NCBI GenBank assembly: GCA_036342255.1
Contig: JAZAUS010000010.1
Location: 1-64,000 of the forward strand
Source: RUG11198 sp036342255
Lineage (GTDB): Bacteria > Bacillota_I > Bacilli_A > RF39 > UBA660
Reading direction: 5' to 3'
Length of the DNA stretch: 64,000 nucleotides
Made by a program: the position numbers and the translations under genes. The notes beneath the pieces were generated by a model. That model had not been told where the DNA came from and made no database searches. It saw only the letters and a program-made list of their open reading frames with translations. Of the stretch, positions 17,885 to 26,550 are shown piece after piece; the stretch's first letter is position 1; each line of letters begins with the position of its first letter.

Positions 17885-19419
17885 CATATACAGATTTTAT
17901 TAATAGTTTACTAAAAAAAACAAAAGATACTAATCAATTATTATATGCAACTATTGAATTAACAAATGCTTGTAATTTCAAATGCAAACATTGTTATTTA
18001 GGTTCAAAAAAAGATTTCAAATTTATTAATAAAAATGAACTATTCAAATTACTAGATGAATTAAAAAAATTAGGCTGTATATCACTAATACTAACTGGAG
18101 GAGAACCATTACTGCACCCCGATTTTAAAGAAATATACACATACGCAAAAAAGAAAGGTTTCTTAATAACTCTATTCACCAATGGAAGCCTATTAGATGA
18201 TGACATTGTAAATTTACTAAAACTATATAAACCTGCTATGATAGAAATTAGCCTATATGGAACAAATAAAACTACCTATAAAAGATTTACTTCAAGAGAT
18301 TTTAATTTTGATAAATTAAAAGATAATATTAAAAAATTAAGAGATAATAACATAAGAGTAAGATTTAAAACAGTTCTTTTAAAACAAACATACAACCAAA
18401 TTGATAAAATGAATAAGATTGCCAAAGAACTAAACTGTGATTTTAGATGGGATTACTACGTAATTAATTCTTTGACTGATAATAATGATATTATTAATAG
18501 CACCAAATTAAATGAAGATGAAATAATATCAAAAATATTAAAAGACAAAGATAAATATGATTTATTCAAAACAACTCTACATACTAATTTTGAAAAAAAT
18601 GATAGATTATTTAAATGTGAAGCAGGCAAAAACAGTATCTATATTAGTTCAAATCTACTACTTTCCATATGTGTCATTGCCAGAGAACCTTATTATAATT
18701 TAAAAACAGGAAATCTCCAAGATGGAATAGATAAAGTTAGAGAATTTGGATGTCAGAAAATGCCCAACACCTGCAAATGTTCTAAATGTGAAAACATTGA
18801 TATTTGCAGGTATTGTCCATCAAAGTTTAAAATTGCCAATAATGATTATTGTAAACCAATAGAAAAATATTGTAACATAGCATCAAAAATGAAAAAAATA
18901 ATATCTATCGAAGAAAAAATAATAATAAAAGAATTAAGCAAAGATGAAGTATTAAACAATCTAGATATTATGTTTGATATCATTAGTTCTAACATGGAAA
19001 ACATAATTGATACTGGAAATACAAAAGAAGAAAACTATAAAATGTGGAAAGATGCCATGTTAGATGAATTAAAAGAAAAAAACAAAAAATGGATTGGAGC
19101 ATTTATTGATAATAAACTAATTGGCTACTTCTTATATAAAATTAATCCAAATAATATTAATCTAGATGAAATTCAAATTATAAAAAAACATCAAAAAGAT
19201 AAATGTACTTTTCCAAAATTATTTACATATTTGTTAAAAGATGAGAACATCAAAGACAATTATACAGTTACCACCTATGTAAATAAGAATAATGACAAAT
19301 CAAAAGCAATTGTTAAAAAATTTGGATTTAAAATCTTAGAAGAAAGAAAAAATGGAAATAAATATATAACAAAATTTAAATTATTAAAAGATAAATTATC
19401 AAAATACGCTATCAATTAA
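17872..19419 (+). CDS. Radical SAM/SPASM peptide maturase fused to a GNAT acyltransferase domain
   Basis: This 515-residue protein has a radical SAM domain (about 25-230) with CNFKCKHC, whose C34, C38 and C41 bind the catalytic 4Fe-4S cluster, and LTGGEPLLHPDF. A Cys-rich SPASM-type region follows (about 250-340: FKCEAG, CKCSKCENIDICRYC, YCKPIEKYC) for auxiliary clusters. Residues about 345-510 form a GNAT fold: WIGAFIDNKLIGYFLYKI, then NNDKSKAIVKKFGFKILEE. SPASM maturases make thioether or C-C crosslinks in RiPPs. The GNAT part may acylate the same peptide. AAGGA precedes the ATG. The fusion seems genuine, in one uninterrupted frame. Confidence 0.85.
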   Translation: MEKLTYTDFINSLLKKTKDTNQLLYATIELTNACNFKCKHCYLGSKKDFKFINKNELFKLLDELKKLGCISLILTGGEPLLHPDFKEIYTYAKKKGFLITLFTNGSLLDDDIVNLLKLYKPAMIEISLYGTNKTTYKRFTSRDFNFDKLKDNIKKLRDNNIRVRFKTVLLKQTYNQIDKMNKIAKELNCDFRWDYYVINSLTDNNDIINSTKLNEDEIISKILKDKDKYDLFKTTLHTNFEKNDRLFKCEAGKNSIYISSNLLLSICVIAREPYYNLKTGNLQDGIDKVREFGCQKMPNTCKCSKCENIDICRYCPSKFKIANNDYCKPIEKYCNIASKMKKIISIEEKIIIKELSKDEVLNNLDIMFDIISSNMENIIDTGNTKEENYKMWKDAMLDELKEKNKKWIGAFIDNKLIGYFLYKINPNNINLDEIQIIKKHQKDKCTFPKLFTYLLKDENIKDNYTVTTYVNKNNDKSKAIVKKFGFKILEERKNGNKYITKFKLLKDKLSKYAIN

Positions 19420-19425
19420 TAATAA

Positions 19426-19470
19426 AGAATAAAAGAATCAAAAATAATAATATCTTGATTCTTTTATTAT
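19426..19470. terminator. Terminator after the RiPP operon
   Basis: AAAAGAATCAA (19431-19441) and TTGATTCTTTT (19455-19465) form an 11-bp stem flanked by A- and T-rich runs. It may also serve the convergent minus-strand gene. Confidence 0.8.
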
Positions 19471-19506
19471 ATCTTACTAATTATATATAATATAATCTTT
19501 ATCCAT

Positions 19507-20166
19507 CTATTCAACCATATCATAGCTCTCACCAATTAAATCTTCAATTATATTATCATCAATACTATCATCTAATATTATAGATATCCACTTCTTCTTA
19601 TTCATGTGATACGCCTTATAATACCCTTTTGTTGATAATAACTTATCAACCTTATCCTCTGATACTTTTATATTTATTATCTCTATCTCCTTATCATCAT
19701 TGCTATCTTTATCTATCTTGTTTCTAGAAACATTACCCACTAAAGCAAACCATTTCTTAACCTTCCTATATATAGCAAACCCAGGAGACTTCTCCCATAA
19801 AAATTCCGGATTAACATTATACTTATCTCTAATAAATTCATTAATTCTTCTTGTCTGAGAATAAATAAAAGAATCTCTATTACAACACTTATCTCTAATA
19901 TCAACAAGTATATTAACAAATTCATCCTTAATCTTAGAACTAAATTCTCCTAAAGATTCCCTTCTAAAATTAATATATTCATCATCAAATTCTATCTCTA
20001 TAACCTTACCCCTAATACATTTATCATATTCAATTATAACTTCAAACTTATCATCCATTATTTTATTACTATAACATAACTTACCATTCTTATTCTTAAA
20101 ACCATATTTTATTAACTTATCTTTATCTATTTCATAATAATTAAATATCTCTTCTTCAATATTCAT
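19507..20166 (-). CDS. MmcQ/YjbR family protein
   Basis: The 219-residue protein has a C-terminal MmcQ/YjbR domain, recognised by WFALVGNVSR, INIKVSEDKVDKLL, KGYYKAYHMNKKKWISIIL and a final helix. An N-terminal ~90 residues precede it, as in two-domain members. The family has a CyaY-like fold and is often annotated as DNA-binding, but the biochemical role is not settled. The start is supported by TTTAGGAG. Confidence 0.75.
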   Translation of the reverse strand: MNIEEEIFNYYEIDKDKLIKYGFKNKNGKLCYSNKIMDDKFEVIIEYDKCIRGKVIEIEFDDEYINFRRESLGEFSSKIKDEFVNILVDIRDKCCNRDSFIYSQTRRINEFIRDKYNVNPEFLWEKSPGFAIYRKVKKWFALVGNVSRNKIDKDSNDDKEIEIINIKVSEDKVDKLLSTKGYYKAYHMNKKKWISIILDDSIDDNIIEDLIGESYDMVE

Positions 20167-20195
20167 AATAATTAACTCCTAAACTAATTATAACA

Positions 20196-20459
20196 CTATT
20201 TACTTTTCTTTAAAGATAAATCTTTGTTATTCCTTGACTTTAATATATAATTATAATCATTTTTAACTATTTCTTTTTGTTTATAAGATAATTTATCATA
20301 TAACTTTTCAAATTCAATAAATCTCTCTTCTTCACCAGATAAAAGATAATAATACATCTTCATAATACATTCATTTACTTCTAAGTCATACACTAAATAA
20401 TCATTATATTCATCATAATTATTTAATAACAGTCCTAATCTAAATAGCTCACTTTTCAT
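20196..20459 (-). CDS. Small hypothetical protein, 87 residues
   Basis: A short alpha-helical, Tyr- and Glu-rich soluble protein with no recognised family. The start codon has only a weak SD (GGTGG). It lies 29 bp upstream of the YjbR-like gene and may share its transcript. Confidence 0.45.
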   Translation of the reverse strand: MKSELFRLGLLLNNYDEYNDYLVYDLEVNECIMKMYYYLLSGEEERFIEFEKLYDKLSYKQKEIVKNDYNYILKSRNNKDLSLKKSK

Positions 20460-20531
20460 ATTCCACCACTATATTTAGTGTACATTATATCAAACAAAAA
20501 AAGAAAGATATTTCACTTTCTTTTTTTATAA

Positions 20532-20744
20532 TTATTTAACTTTCTTTAATTCATATACCTGATCTACCATCTTACACACATTAGAAGAATGCGTTACTAT
20601 TATTACACACTTACCCTCTTTATGAGCTAAATCTTTAAATATATCAAGTATTTCTTCTTCTGTCTGTTTATCTAAATTACCAGTAGGTTCATCTGCTACT
20701 ATCTCTGCTAAAGACTTCTCATCTTCCACTACTAATATTCTCAT
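20532..20744 (-). pseudogene. Deletion fusion: response-regulator start joined to ABC-ATPase end
   Basis: The first residues, MRILVVEDEKSLAEI, are the start of an OmpR-type response regulator with an intact SD (GAGGTGTTTATTT). The frame then continues as VADEPTGNLDKQTEEEILD and VIIVTHSS, which is the Walker B to H-loop end of a LolD/BceA-type ABC ATPase. Everything between, namely the rest of the regulator, any kinase and the Walker A half, is missing. The join lies at a repeated TAGCAGA/ATAGTA stretch. It is best read as the scar of a deletion across a two-component/ABC resistance operon. The 70-residue product is unlikely to work. Confidence 0.8.
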
Positions 20745-20798
20745 AAATAAACACCTCATATATAATTATATATCTATTTATTAAATAAATATTAAATA

Positions 20799-21683
20799 TT
20801 AATGTCTTATCTTTATTATATCATCTTCTTCTATTTCTCCAATTAATAAAGATGATTTAGGATTATGCTTACTATAATTATCATAAACCATTCTTTCATT
20901 ATAATTAGCATAACAATACTTACAAAAATGCTTACAAGAATTATATACCCCAATATCAACCATCTCTATACATTGACATGGAACCTTCTTTCTAGCATTC
21001 CATTTTTTATATACTTTTCCCGTTAATTTAAAGGCCAATTCTCGAGACATACATTCATCTTTAATAAACCCATATTCTACTAGATTTCTATCTTCAGCAC
21101 ATGTATGTACCACCATACCATGTTTCCTAGCACTCCGACTAAATTCTAACCCAATTCTCTTATAATCATCTTCTGTTAATTCTTTATATTTTAAATACTT
21201 ATAATTCTTTCTTACATTCTTATAATCATCTATAAATGAAATTAATATCTTATTAACATATCCATCTAATATATTACATATCTTATCAAAAGCCTTTACA
21301 TGATAATCTACATTATATTTATCATTTATAAATACAGGATCATATCTAATTACTAAATTATCTTTACCTATAATATTAGATAATTTCTTTATCCCCTCTA
21401 TTATATCTCTCTTAGATACTAAATTAGGTTCTATATCTTCCTTATATGAAGTTAAAGTAACATGAAAATATACTTTCTTTTTAATATCTTTTAACTTATC
21501 TAATATAGGTATAGGATTCTTCATACAAAAAAATAACATTTCCACATCATCTAACATAATCCTACTAACCATCTTAGGATTAAAAGGATTCCTAACATCA
21601 ATAAAACCCTCATCTAATCTATTCATTAGCCATTCAGAATAAAATGCCACTATATCTGTCCTACCACTAATATTTAATATCAT
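20799..21683 (-). CDS. DUF1848 family protein with CxxxCxxC cluster motif
   Basis: This 294-residue protein matches DUF1848: the start MILNISGRTDIVAFYS, then FFCMKNP, VIRYDP and HTCAEDRNL. Near the C-terminus SCKHFCKYCYANY gives a CxxxCxxC motif like those of radical SAM/photoproduct-lyase-like enzymes, followed by HNPKSSLLIGE. An iron-sulfur enzyme is likely from these cysteines, but the reaction is not known. The start at 21683 is chosen from the conserved family N-terminus; SD is weak. Confidence 0.8.
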   Translation of the reverse strand: MILNISGRTDIVAFYSEWLMNRLDEGFIDVRNPFNPKMVSRIMLDDVEMLFFCMKNPIPILDKLKDIKKKVYFHVTLTSYKEDIEPNLVSKRDIIEGIKKLSNIIGKDNLVIRYDPVFINDKYNVDYHVKAFDKICNILDGYVNKILISFIDDYKNVRKNYKYLKYKELTEDDYKRIGLEFSRSARKHGMVVHTCAEDRNLVEYGFIKDECMSRELAFKLTGKVYKKWNARKKVPCQCIEMVDIGVYNSCKHFCKYCYANYNERMVYDNYSKHNPKSSLLIGEIEEDDIIKIRH

Positions 21684-21845
21684 AACTATCACTTGCTTTC
21701 AATAACTACAAATATTATAACATGTTTTCGTAACTATAATAAAAAACTCCTAATAAATTAAAAAAGACGAATAGAAATTCGCCTTTAATTATCTAATTGA
21801 AAAATCAACTTAATTATTATAAATGTACATTAAAACATATTTTTT

Positions 21846-22529
21846 TTAATTTTTAGTTACATCCTCATAAGAGTTAATTAACCAATTATCAGCCGATTTA
21901 ATCATTATAATATTAATTGTTTTACTATTTTTCTCTTCTTCAGACACATCCGAATACATAGCAGTTATTGTTGCAGTTATACTATTTTCAGTTATTTGAT
22001 TAATTTTAAATAATGATTCATTTTCTAAATAATTAGTATAATTCATATCACTACCTTTATTTCTTGTATTACAATATAAATTTCCACCTTCTTCATAATA
22101 ACTCTTACTTATAGAATCATTATAATTAGGTGTAGAATTTAGCAAATCTTTAGTCATATATTTTTCTAAATATTCAGATAATTCTGAAAAACTAGAATAT
22201 GTAGCAGACTTCATATACAAAGAATCATTAATAATCTTAGAAGAATTTTCTTCTTTTACATATTCACCACAATATGATATCATTCCAAGATCAAATACTT
22301 TCCTAGCCACATCATATTTCTCTTTTAAAATAGCTATTGCTTCATTTTCTGATAACTCATTATTACTTTCATCACCCATTTTTTCGTTATTTTTACCATT
22401 TTCCACATCAGTCTTTATTTCTTTAAAACTAACAGTCCCTGTCGCAAATAAACCAATACATACAACTAACATAATAATTATACCTATTAATATTCCAACC
22501 AACAACCCACTATTACTTTTCTTCTCCAT
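21846..22529 (-). CDS. Membrane-anchored extracellular protein of unknown function
   Basis: The 227-residue protein has one N-terminal membrane helix (about 8-29), then an acidic, Asn/Ser-rich extracellular domain of mixed alpha/beta type. No cysteine pairing, catalytic motif or LPxTG is seen. AGAAGGAG precedes the ATG. It is flanked by unrelated genes and terminator-like hairpins, so it is probably transcribed alone. Confidence 0.55.
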   Translation of the reverse strand: MEKKSNSGLLVGILIGIIIMLVVCIGLFATGTVSFKEIKTDVENGKNNEKMGDESNNELSENEAIAILKEKYDVARKVFDLGMISYCGEYVKEENSSKIINDSLYMKSATYSSFSELSEYLEKYMTKDLLNSTPNYNDSISKSYYEEGGNLYCNTRNKGSDMNYTNYLENESLFKINQITENSITATITAMYSDVSEEEKNSKTINIIMIKSADNWLINSYEDVTKN

Positions 22530-22581
22530 AAATATACACTCCTTCTATTTAAATGATATCATAATAATTATCTTCAAACAA

Positions 22582-22626
22582 TAAAAAAAATATCATTTAC
22601 AATCTAATTGTAAACTGATATTTTTT
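22582..22626 (-). terminator. Terminator of the ZIP transporter gene
   Basis: Arms ATATCAGTTTACAAT and ATTGTAAATGATAT flank a short loop, and a run of eight T follows on the minus strand. Confidence 0.75.
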
Positions 22627-22632
22627 TATTAT

Positions 22633-23409
22633 TTATCCTAATGCTACATCTAAAATCATCATTATAACAAAACCTATCGCAAAACCAACTGTTCCTAAAT
22701 CAGAATGTTTTCCTATCTGAGACTCAGGTATCAATTCTTCCACTACTACATATATCATAGCCCCTGCTGCAAATGATAATAAATATGGAAGAATTGGTAC
22801 CACTAATGAAGTAAGAAGAATAGTTATTGCTCCACCAATTGGTTCAACTATCCCAGATAAAGTACCATATAAAAATGATTTGGCTTTAGAATTACCTTCT
22901 TCTTTTAATGGCATAGATATAATAGCTCCTTCAGGGAAATTTTGTATAGCTATTCCTATTGATAAAGCTATAGCGCCAGCCATAGTAATAGAATTATTAC
23001 CAGATACTGCCCCAGCTAACGCAACACCAACCGCCATTCCCTCAGGTATATTATGTAAGGTTACAGCAAGTACCATCATCATAGATTTACCTAATTTAGA
23101 TTTTATACCTTCAGGTTCCTTACTCCTTATATGTAAATGAGGAATAATATTATCAAGTACTAATAAAAATATTATTCCTAATATAAATCCTACAGTAGCA
23201 GGTACCCATGCTATTATCTTCTGTTCACGAGCCATATCTATAGATGGTATTAACAATGACCAAACAGAAGCAGCTACCATAACACCAGAAGCAAAACCTA
23301 ATAATACTTTCTCCACTTTATTATTAATCTTATTCCTCATTAAAAATACCATAGCTGCCCCTAACATAGTCCCAATAAAAGGAATCATTAATCCTAAAAA
23401 CAAATTCAT
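22633..23409 (-). CDS. ZIP family metal transporter (ZupT-like)
   Basis: This predicted importer of zinc or other divalent metals has 258 residues and about eight membrane helices. Helix IV carries HNIPEGMAVGVALAG and helix V carries QNFPEGAIISMPL, the two metal-binding HNxPEG/NxPEG signatures of the ZIP/GufA branch. GGAAGGTGATGTT-ATG supports the start at 23409, five codons into the longest frame. It is monocistronic, with a terminator on its downstream side. Confidence 0.9.
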   Translation of the reverse strand: MNLFLGLMIPFIGTMLGAAMVFLMRNKINNKVEKVLLGFASGVMVAASVWSLLIPSIDMAREQKIIAWVPATVGFILGIIFLLVLDNIIPHLHIRSKEPEGIKSKLGKSMMMVLAVTLHNIPEGMAVGVALAGAVSGNNSITMAGAIALSIGIAIQNFPEGAIISMPLKEEGNSKAKSFLYGTLSGIVEPIGGAITILLTSLVVPILPYLLSFAAGAMIYVVVEELIPESQIGKHSDLGTVGFAIGFVIMMILDVALG

Positions 23410-23482
23410 AACATCACCTTCCAATATAATAAGTATATCACTCTTTATTACTAATAACTAGATTTATATATATAATCATTAT

Positions 23483-23514
23483 AAAAATGACTTAGTATAA
23501 TCTAAGTCATTTTT
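23483..23514. terminator. Bidirectional terminator after the ABC operon
   Basis: AAAAATGACTTAG and CTAAGTCATTTTT form a 13-bp perfect stem with a short loop, 5 bp beyond the ABC permease stop codon. Confidence 0.85.
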
Positions 23515-23519
23515 AAATA

Positions 23520-24236
23520 TTATTTTATCTCTTTTACTTTTACTATTCTAACTCCTATTACAAATACTACCACAGTATATATTATATACACAACTATTGG
23601 CATATATATATTATTAAGAACAGGTTTAGCTATAAACTTAAGTCCCACATTATCTAACCAATATTTACTAATATTAATATGCAAGTTTGTATCAACAATT
23701 CCCAAAACTATACTAATTATATTAGATATAAACATATTACCTATTATAGCAGCACTATTCTTCTCTAAAACAAATGCTATTGTTCCATAAAAAACTGTAT
23801 ATGCAATTATATTAAATATTGAATATATAAATATAAGAGGCACACTAGCTTCATAACCCATACCATTTTTAATAAATAATACAAAGAATACTAAAATAGT
23901 AATCCCATACATACATAAAAGACCTATCAAAGAAGCTATATACTTAGATATTAATAATTTAACTACACTATATCCTCTTCCAACAATATTTTTAGCAGTA
24001 CCTTCAGTAAAATCAAAAGTACAAAAAAGTGTTATAAATATCATACTAACTACACTTACTTCATTAGATAAGAAATCCACTACTCCTGGTAATACTTTTG
24101 TAACAGGTATAGATTTAGATGTTAATTCCATAATAAATAGTATTATAGGTGACATTAATAAACTAATAGCTAAACATACATAAAATAATTTATTATGAAA
24201 TATATTTCTTACTTGTAATTTAATTAATCTTTTCAC
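23520..24236 (-). CDS. ABC-2 type permease (BcrB-like)
   Basis: The 238-residue protein has six predicted membrane helices and an N-terminal cytoplasmic start (MKRLIKLQVRNIFHNKLFYV) typical of ABC-2 permeases. The FTEGTAKNIVGRGYSVVKLL segment is common in bacitracin/lantibiotic-type exporters. It starts with GTG after AGGTGATTAATA, 2 bp from the ATPase stop, so the two form one transporter. The substrate is unknown; peptide antibiotic efflux is the most frequent role of this type. Confidence 0.85.
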   Translation of the reverse strand: MKRLIKLQVRNIFHNKLFYVCLAISLLMSPIILFIMELTSKSIPVTKVLPGVVDFLSNEVSVVSMIFITLFCTFDFTEGTAKNIVGRGYSVVKLLISKYIASLIGLLCMYGITILVFFVLFIKNGMGYEASVPLIFIYSIFNIIAYTVFYGTIAFVLEKNSAAIIGNMFISNIISIVLGIVDTNLHINISKYWLDNVGLKFIAKPVLNNIYMPIVVYIIYTVVVFVIGVRIVKVKEIK

Positions 24237-24238
24237 TA

Positions 24239-25132
24239 TTAATCACCTATCCTTCTCATAAAGTATTCTTCTAAACTATCAAAATTAGGATATATAGCTG
24301 AAACATCTATACCAGCCTTAACTAACTTAGTATTTATCTTAGCCGAATCCTCTATCTTAGAATGTACCTCTAATTTATTACCTCTAATTATTAAATTCTT
24401 CTCACTAATATCCTTAGCTAAGATTTTCTTAGCCTTAACACTATCATTACATTCAATAACAATTTTATTCTTACATTTATTCTTCAACTCTTTAGCATCT
24501 ATCTCTTCTATTAATTCACCCTTATTAATAATACCATACCTAGTAACTACTTTAGATAATTCATCCAATAAATGTGAAGATATTAAAAATGTAATATTCT
24601 TCTCTTTATTAAGCTTTATAATAACATCTCTTATCTCTTTAATACCTTCAGGATCTAGCCCATTAATAGGTTCATCCAATAACAAAAACTCAGGTTCCCC
24701 AAGAAGAGCTACTGCAATACCTAATCTTTGTTTCATACCTAAAGAAAAATTCTTTACTTTTCTCTTACCAGTATTACCTAAACCTACTAACTCCAATAAT
24801 TCTTTAATTTGAGATTCATCAGCATCATATAATATTGCAAATCTTTTTAAATTTTCATAAGCAGAAGCATTCTTATACAAGCCTGGAGCCTCAATTAAAG
24901 ATCCAACTCTTAATCCTACTTCTTCAATACTTTTATTATCAAAAAAACTAACTTCACCATTTGTCTTTATTGTAAGTGATAATACAACTCTCATAAAAGT
25001 TGTTTTACCAGCCCCATTCTTACCAATAAAACCATATATATCCCCTCTATTAATATTCATATTAATACCATTCAACACAGTATTATTACCATATTTCTTA
25101 ACAATACCACGTGTCTTTAATATAGATTCCAT
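24239..25132 (-). CDS. ABC transporter ATP-binding protein (BcrA-type)
   Basis: The 297-residue ATPase has Walker A (GFIGKNGAGKTT), signature NFSLGMKQRLGIAVALLG, Walker B (FLLLDEPINGLDPEGI) and H-loop (ISSHLLDEL). The C-terminal extension of about 80 residues is usual for bacitracin-resistance-type ATPases. The start at 25132 is chosen from GGAGATGAATTA-ATG; the 15 residues upstream are non-conserved. It is paired with the downstream permease. Confidence 0.92.
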   Translation of the reverse strand: MESILKTRGIVKKYGNNTVLNGINMNINRGDIYGFIGKNGAGKTTFMRVVLSLTIKTNGEVSFFDNKSIEEVGLRVGSLIEAPGLYKNASAYENLKRFAILYDADESQIKELLELVGLGNTGKRKVKNFSLGMKQRLGIAVALLGEPEFLLLDEPINGLDPEGIKEIRDVIIKLNKEKNITFLISSHLLDELSKVVTRYGIINKGELIEEIDAKELKNKCKNKIVIECNDSVKAKKILAKDISEKNLIIRGNKLEVHSKIEDSAKINTKLVKAGIDVSAIYPNFDSLEEYFMRRIGD

Positions 25133-25201
25133 TAATTCATCTCCTTTTTCTAGCTTATTATAACATAACAAAAACATATTTAAACAAAAAAAGAAATAAT
25201 A

Positions 25202-25948
25202 TTAATCATGTTTTAATATTATTTCTTCTTTTTGTTTAACTATTATCCAATTATCCATCTTAAACTTACTAGCAACCTCATCATCATATCCTCTACCATC
25301 ACTAACCATATGATATGGAATATTATGCTTTGCTTTAATTTTCTGACTAGCCTTAATAGCATCCTCAACACTCATAGTATACTTACCATCACATGGAATA
25401 AAAGCATAATCAATATTATATGTACCCAATTTATCCATCATTGAAGTAATTGCCGTATCACCAGCTATATATATTTTAGTCTCATCAGATAAAGTTATAA
25501 CATAACCAACACATTCTTTCTCATTATGATATCTATTATATCCAGCCTCTACTGCTTCAATCTTAGCATATCCCAAATCAAAAGACTTATACTCACCATC
25601 TACTAAACCATCTTTATTTGTAATTAATTTATAATCACTAGTCTTATTCTTTACTTTTGATACTTCATTATGATCATAATGATCATGAGTAACCAATACC
25701 AAATCAGCAGCCATATCATAATCATCCCCCATATAAGGATCAACATATATAACCTTACCCTCACGTGTAGTTATTCTTAAACTAGCATGTCCCAAATAAT
25801 ATAACTTATTCTCTCCAGTATTCTTTATCTCATTATTATTCATTACTTTATCCTCCTTCTTATGATTATTATTTAATATAAATACTAAACCAATCCCCAT
25901 TAATATAACTAATATACATATAATTATCTTCTTATTCGTAAAAATCAC
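25202..25948 (-). CDS. Membrane-anchored MBL-fold metallohydrolase
   Basis: The 248-residue protein has an N-terminal membrane helix and a metallo-beta-lactamase fold of the UPF0173/UlaG-like type: YLGHASLRI, TREGKVIYVDPY, VTHDHYDHNEV (the HxHxDH metal site), and IAGDTAIT. The active domain would face outward. The GTG start overlaps the AGGAG sequence, so the true start is uncertain. The substrate cannot be inferred. A hairpin spanning the stop codon (25187-25226) is a likely terminator. Confidence 0.8.
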   Translation of the reverse strand: MIFTNKKIIICILVILMGIGLVFILNNNHKKEDKVMNNNEIKNTGENKLYYLGHASLRITTREGKVIYVDPYMGDDYDMAADLVLVTHDHYDHNEVSKVKNKTSDYKLITNKDGLVDGEYKSFDLGYAKIEAVEAGYNRYHNEKECVGYVITLSDETKIYIAGDTAITSMMDKLGTYNIDYAFIPCDGKYTMSVEDAIKASQKIKAKHNIPYHMVSDGRGYDDEVASKFKMDNWIIVKQKEEIILKHD

Positions 25949-25957
25949 TCCTATATA

Positions 25958-26494
25958 TTATTCTTTCTCTTTTAAAGCTTTATCTATTACCCCTTTAATA
26001 TATTTATCCTTACCTAAAGTATACTTCTTTCTCTCATTCTTATATTTATTATATAATTCCATCTTTAATAATTCATATTTTTCCTTCTCATCTTCATGAG
26101 AATTTAAATAATCTCTAAACATAATGGAGGTAATCCCTCTCATATCACCAGTTTTATATACATGAATAAAAGCCTTAATCTTACCATCTTCTTCCCGACG
26201 AATTAGATAATCTCCTCCCATAGTAGGTTCCTTTTTTACTGTATAAATATCTCCTTCTACTTTAGATTCTGTATATTTTATAAAATCATCTAAATCATCA
26301 GTCTGTATAAGTATATCTATTATAGGTTTAGATTTAATATTCTTTATACTAGTACTACCAACATGATCTATACAAAATATCTTATCTCCATATATATTAA
26401 GTAACCTATTCTTCTCTTCTTCATATATCTTAGCATAATCATCTCTATAATCCATAATCTCTAAATAACCACGTCTTAATCCTTCATTATCCAC
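25958..26494 (-). CDS. GrpB family nucleotidyltransferase-like protein
   Basis: The 178-residue protein is of the GrpB/UPF0157 type, related to the nucleotidyltransferase fold. The conserved HVGSTSIKNIKSKPIIDILI motif and AFIHVYKTG plus FRDYLNSHEDE are present. Members may modify dephospho-CoA-related or RNA substrates, but the function is not firmly known. A GTG start follows GGAGGTGTAGAT. It lies 9 bp upstream of the MBL-fold gene. Confidence 0.85.
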   Translation of the reverse strand: MDNEGLRRGYLEIMDYRDDYAKIYEEEKNRLLNIYGDKIFCIDHVGSTSIKNIKSKPIIDILIQTDDLDDFIKYTESKVEGDIYTVKKEPTMGGDYLIRREEDGKIKAFIHVYKTGDMRGITSIMFRDYLNSHEDEKEKYELLKMELYNKYKNERKKYTLGKDKYIKGVIDKALKEKE

Positions 26495-26550
26495 ATCTAC
26501 ACCTCCAATTTTTCTTTATTATATCACATTATACTAAACAAAAAGAAAGT

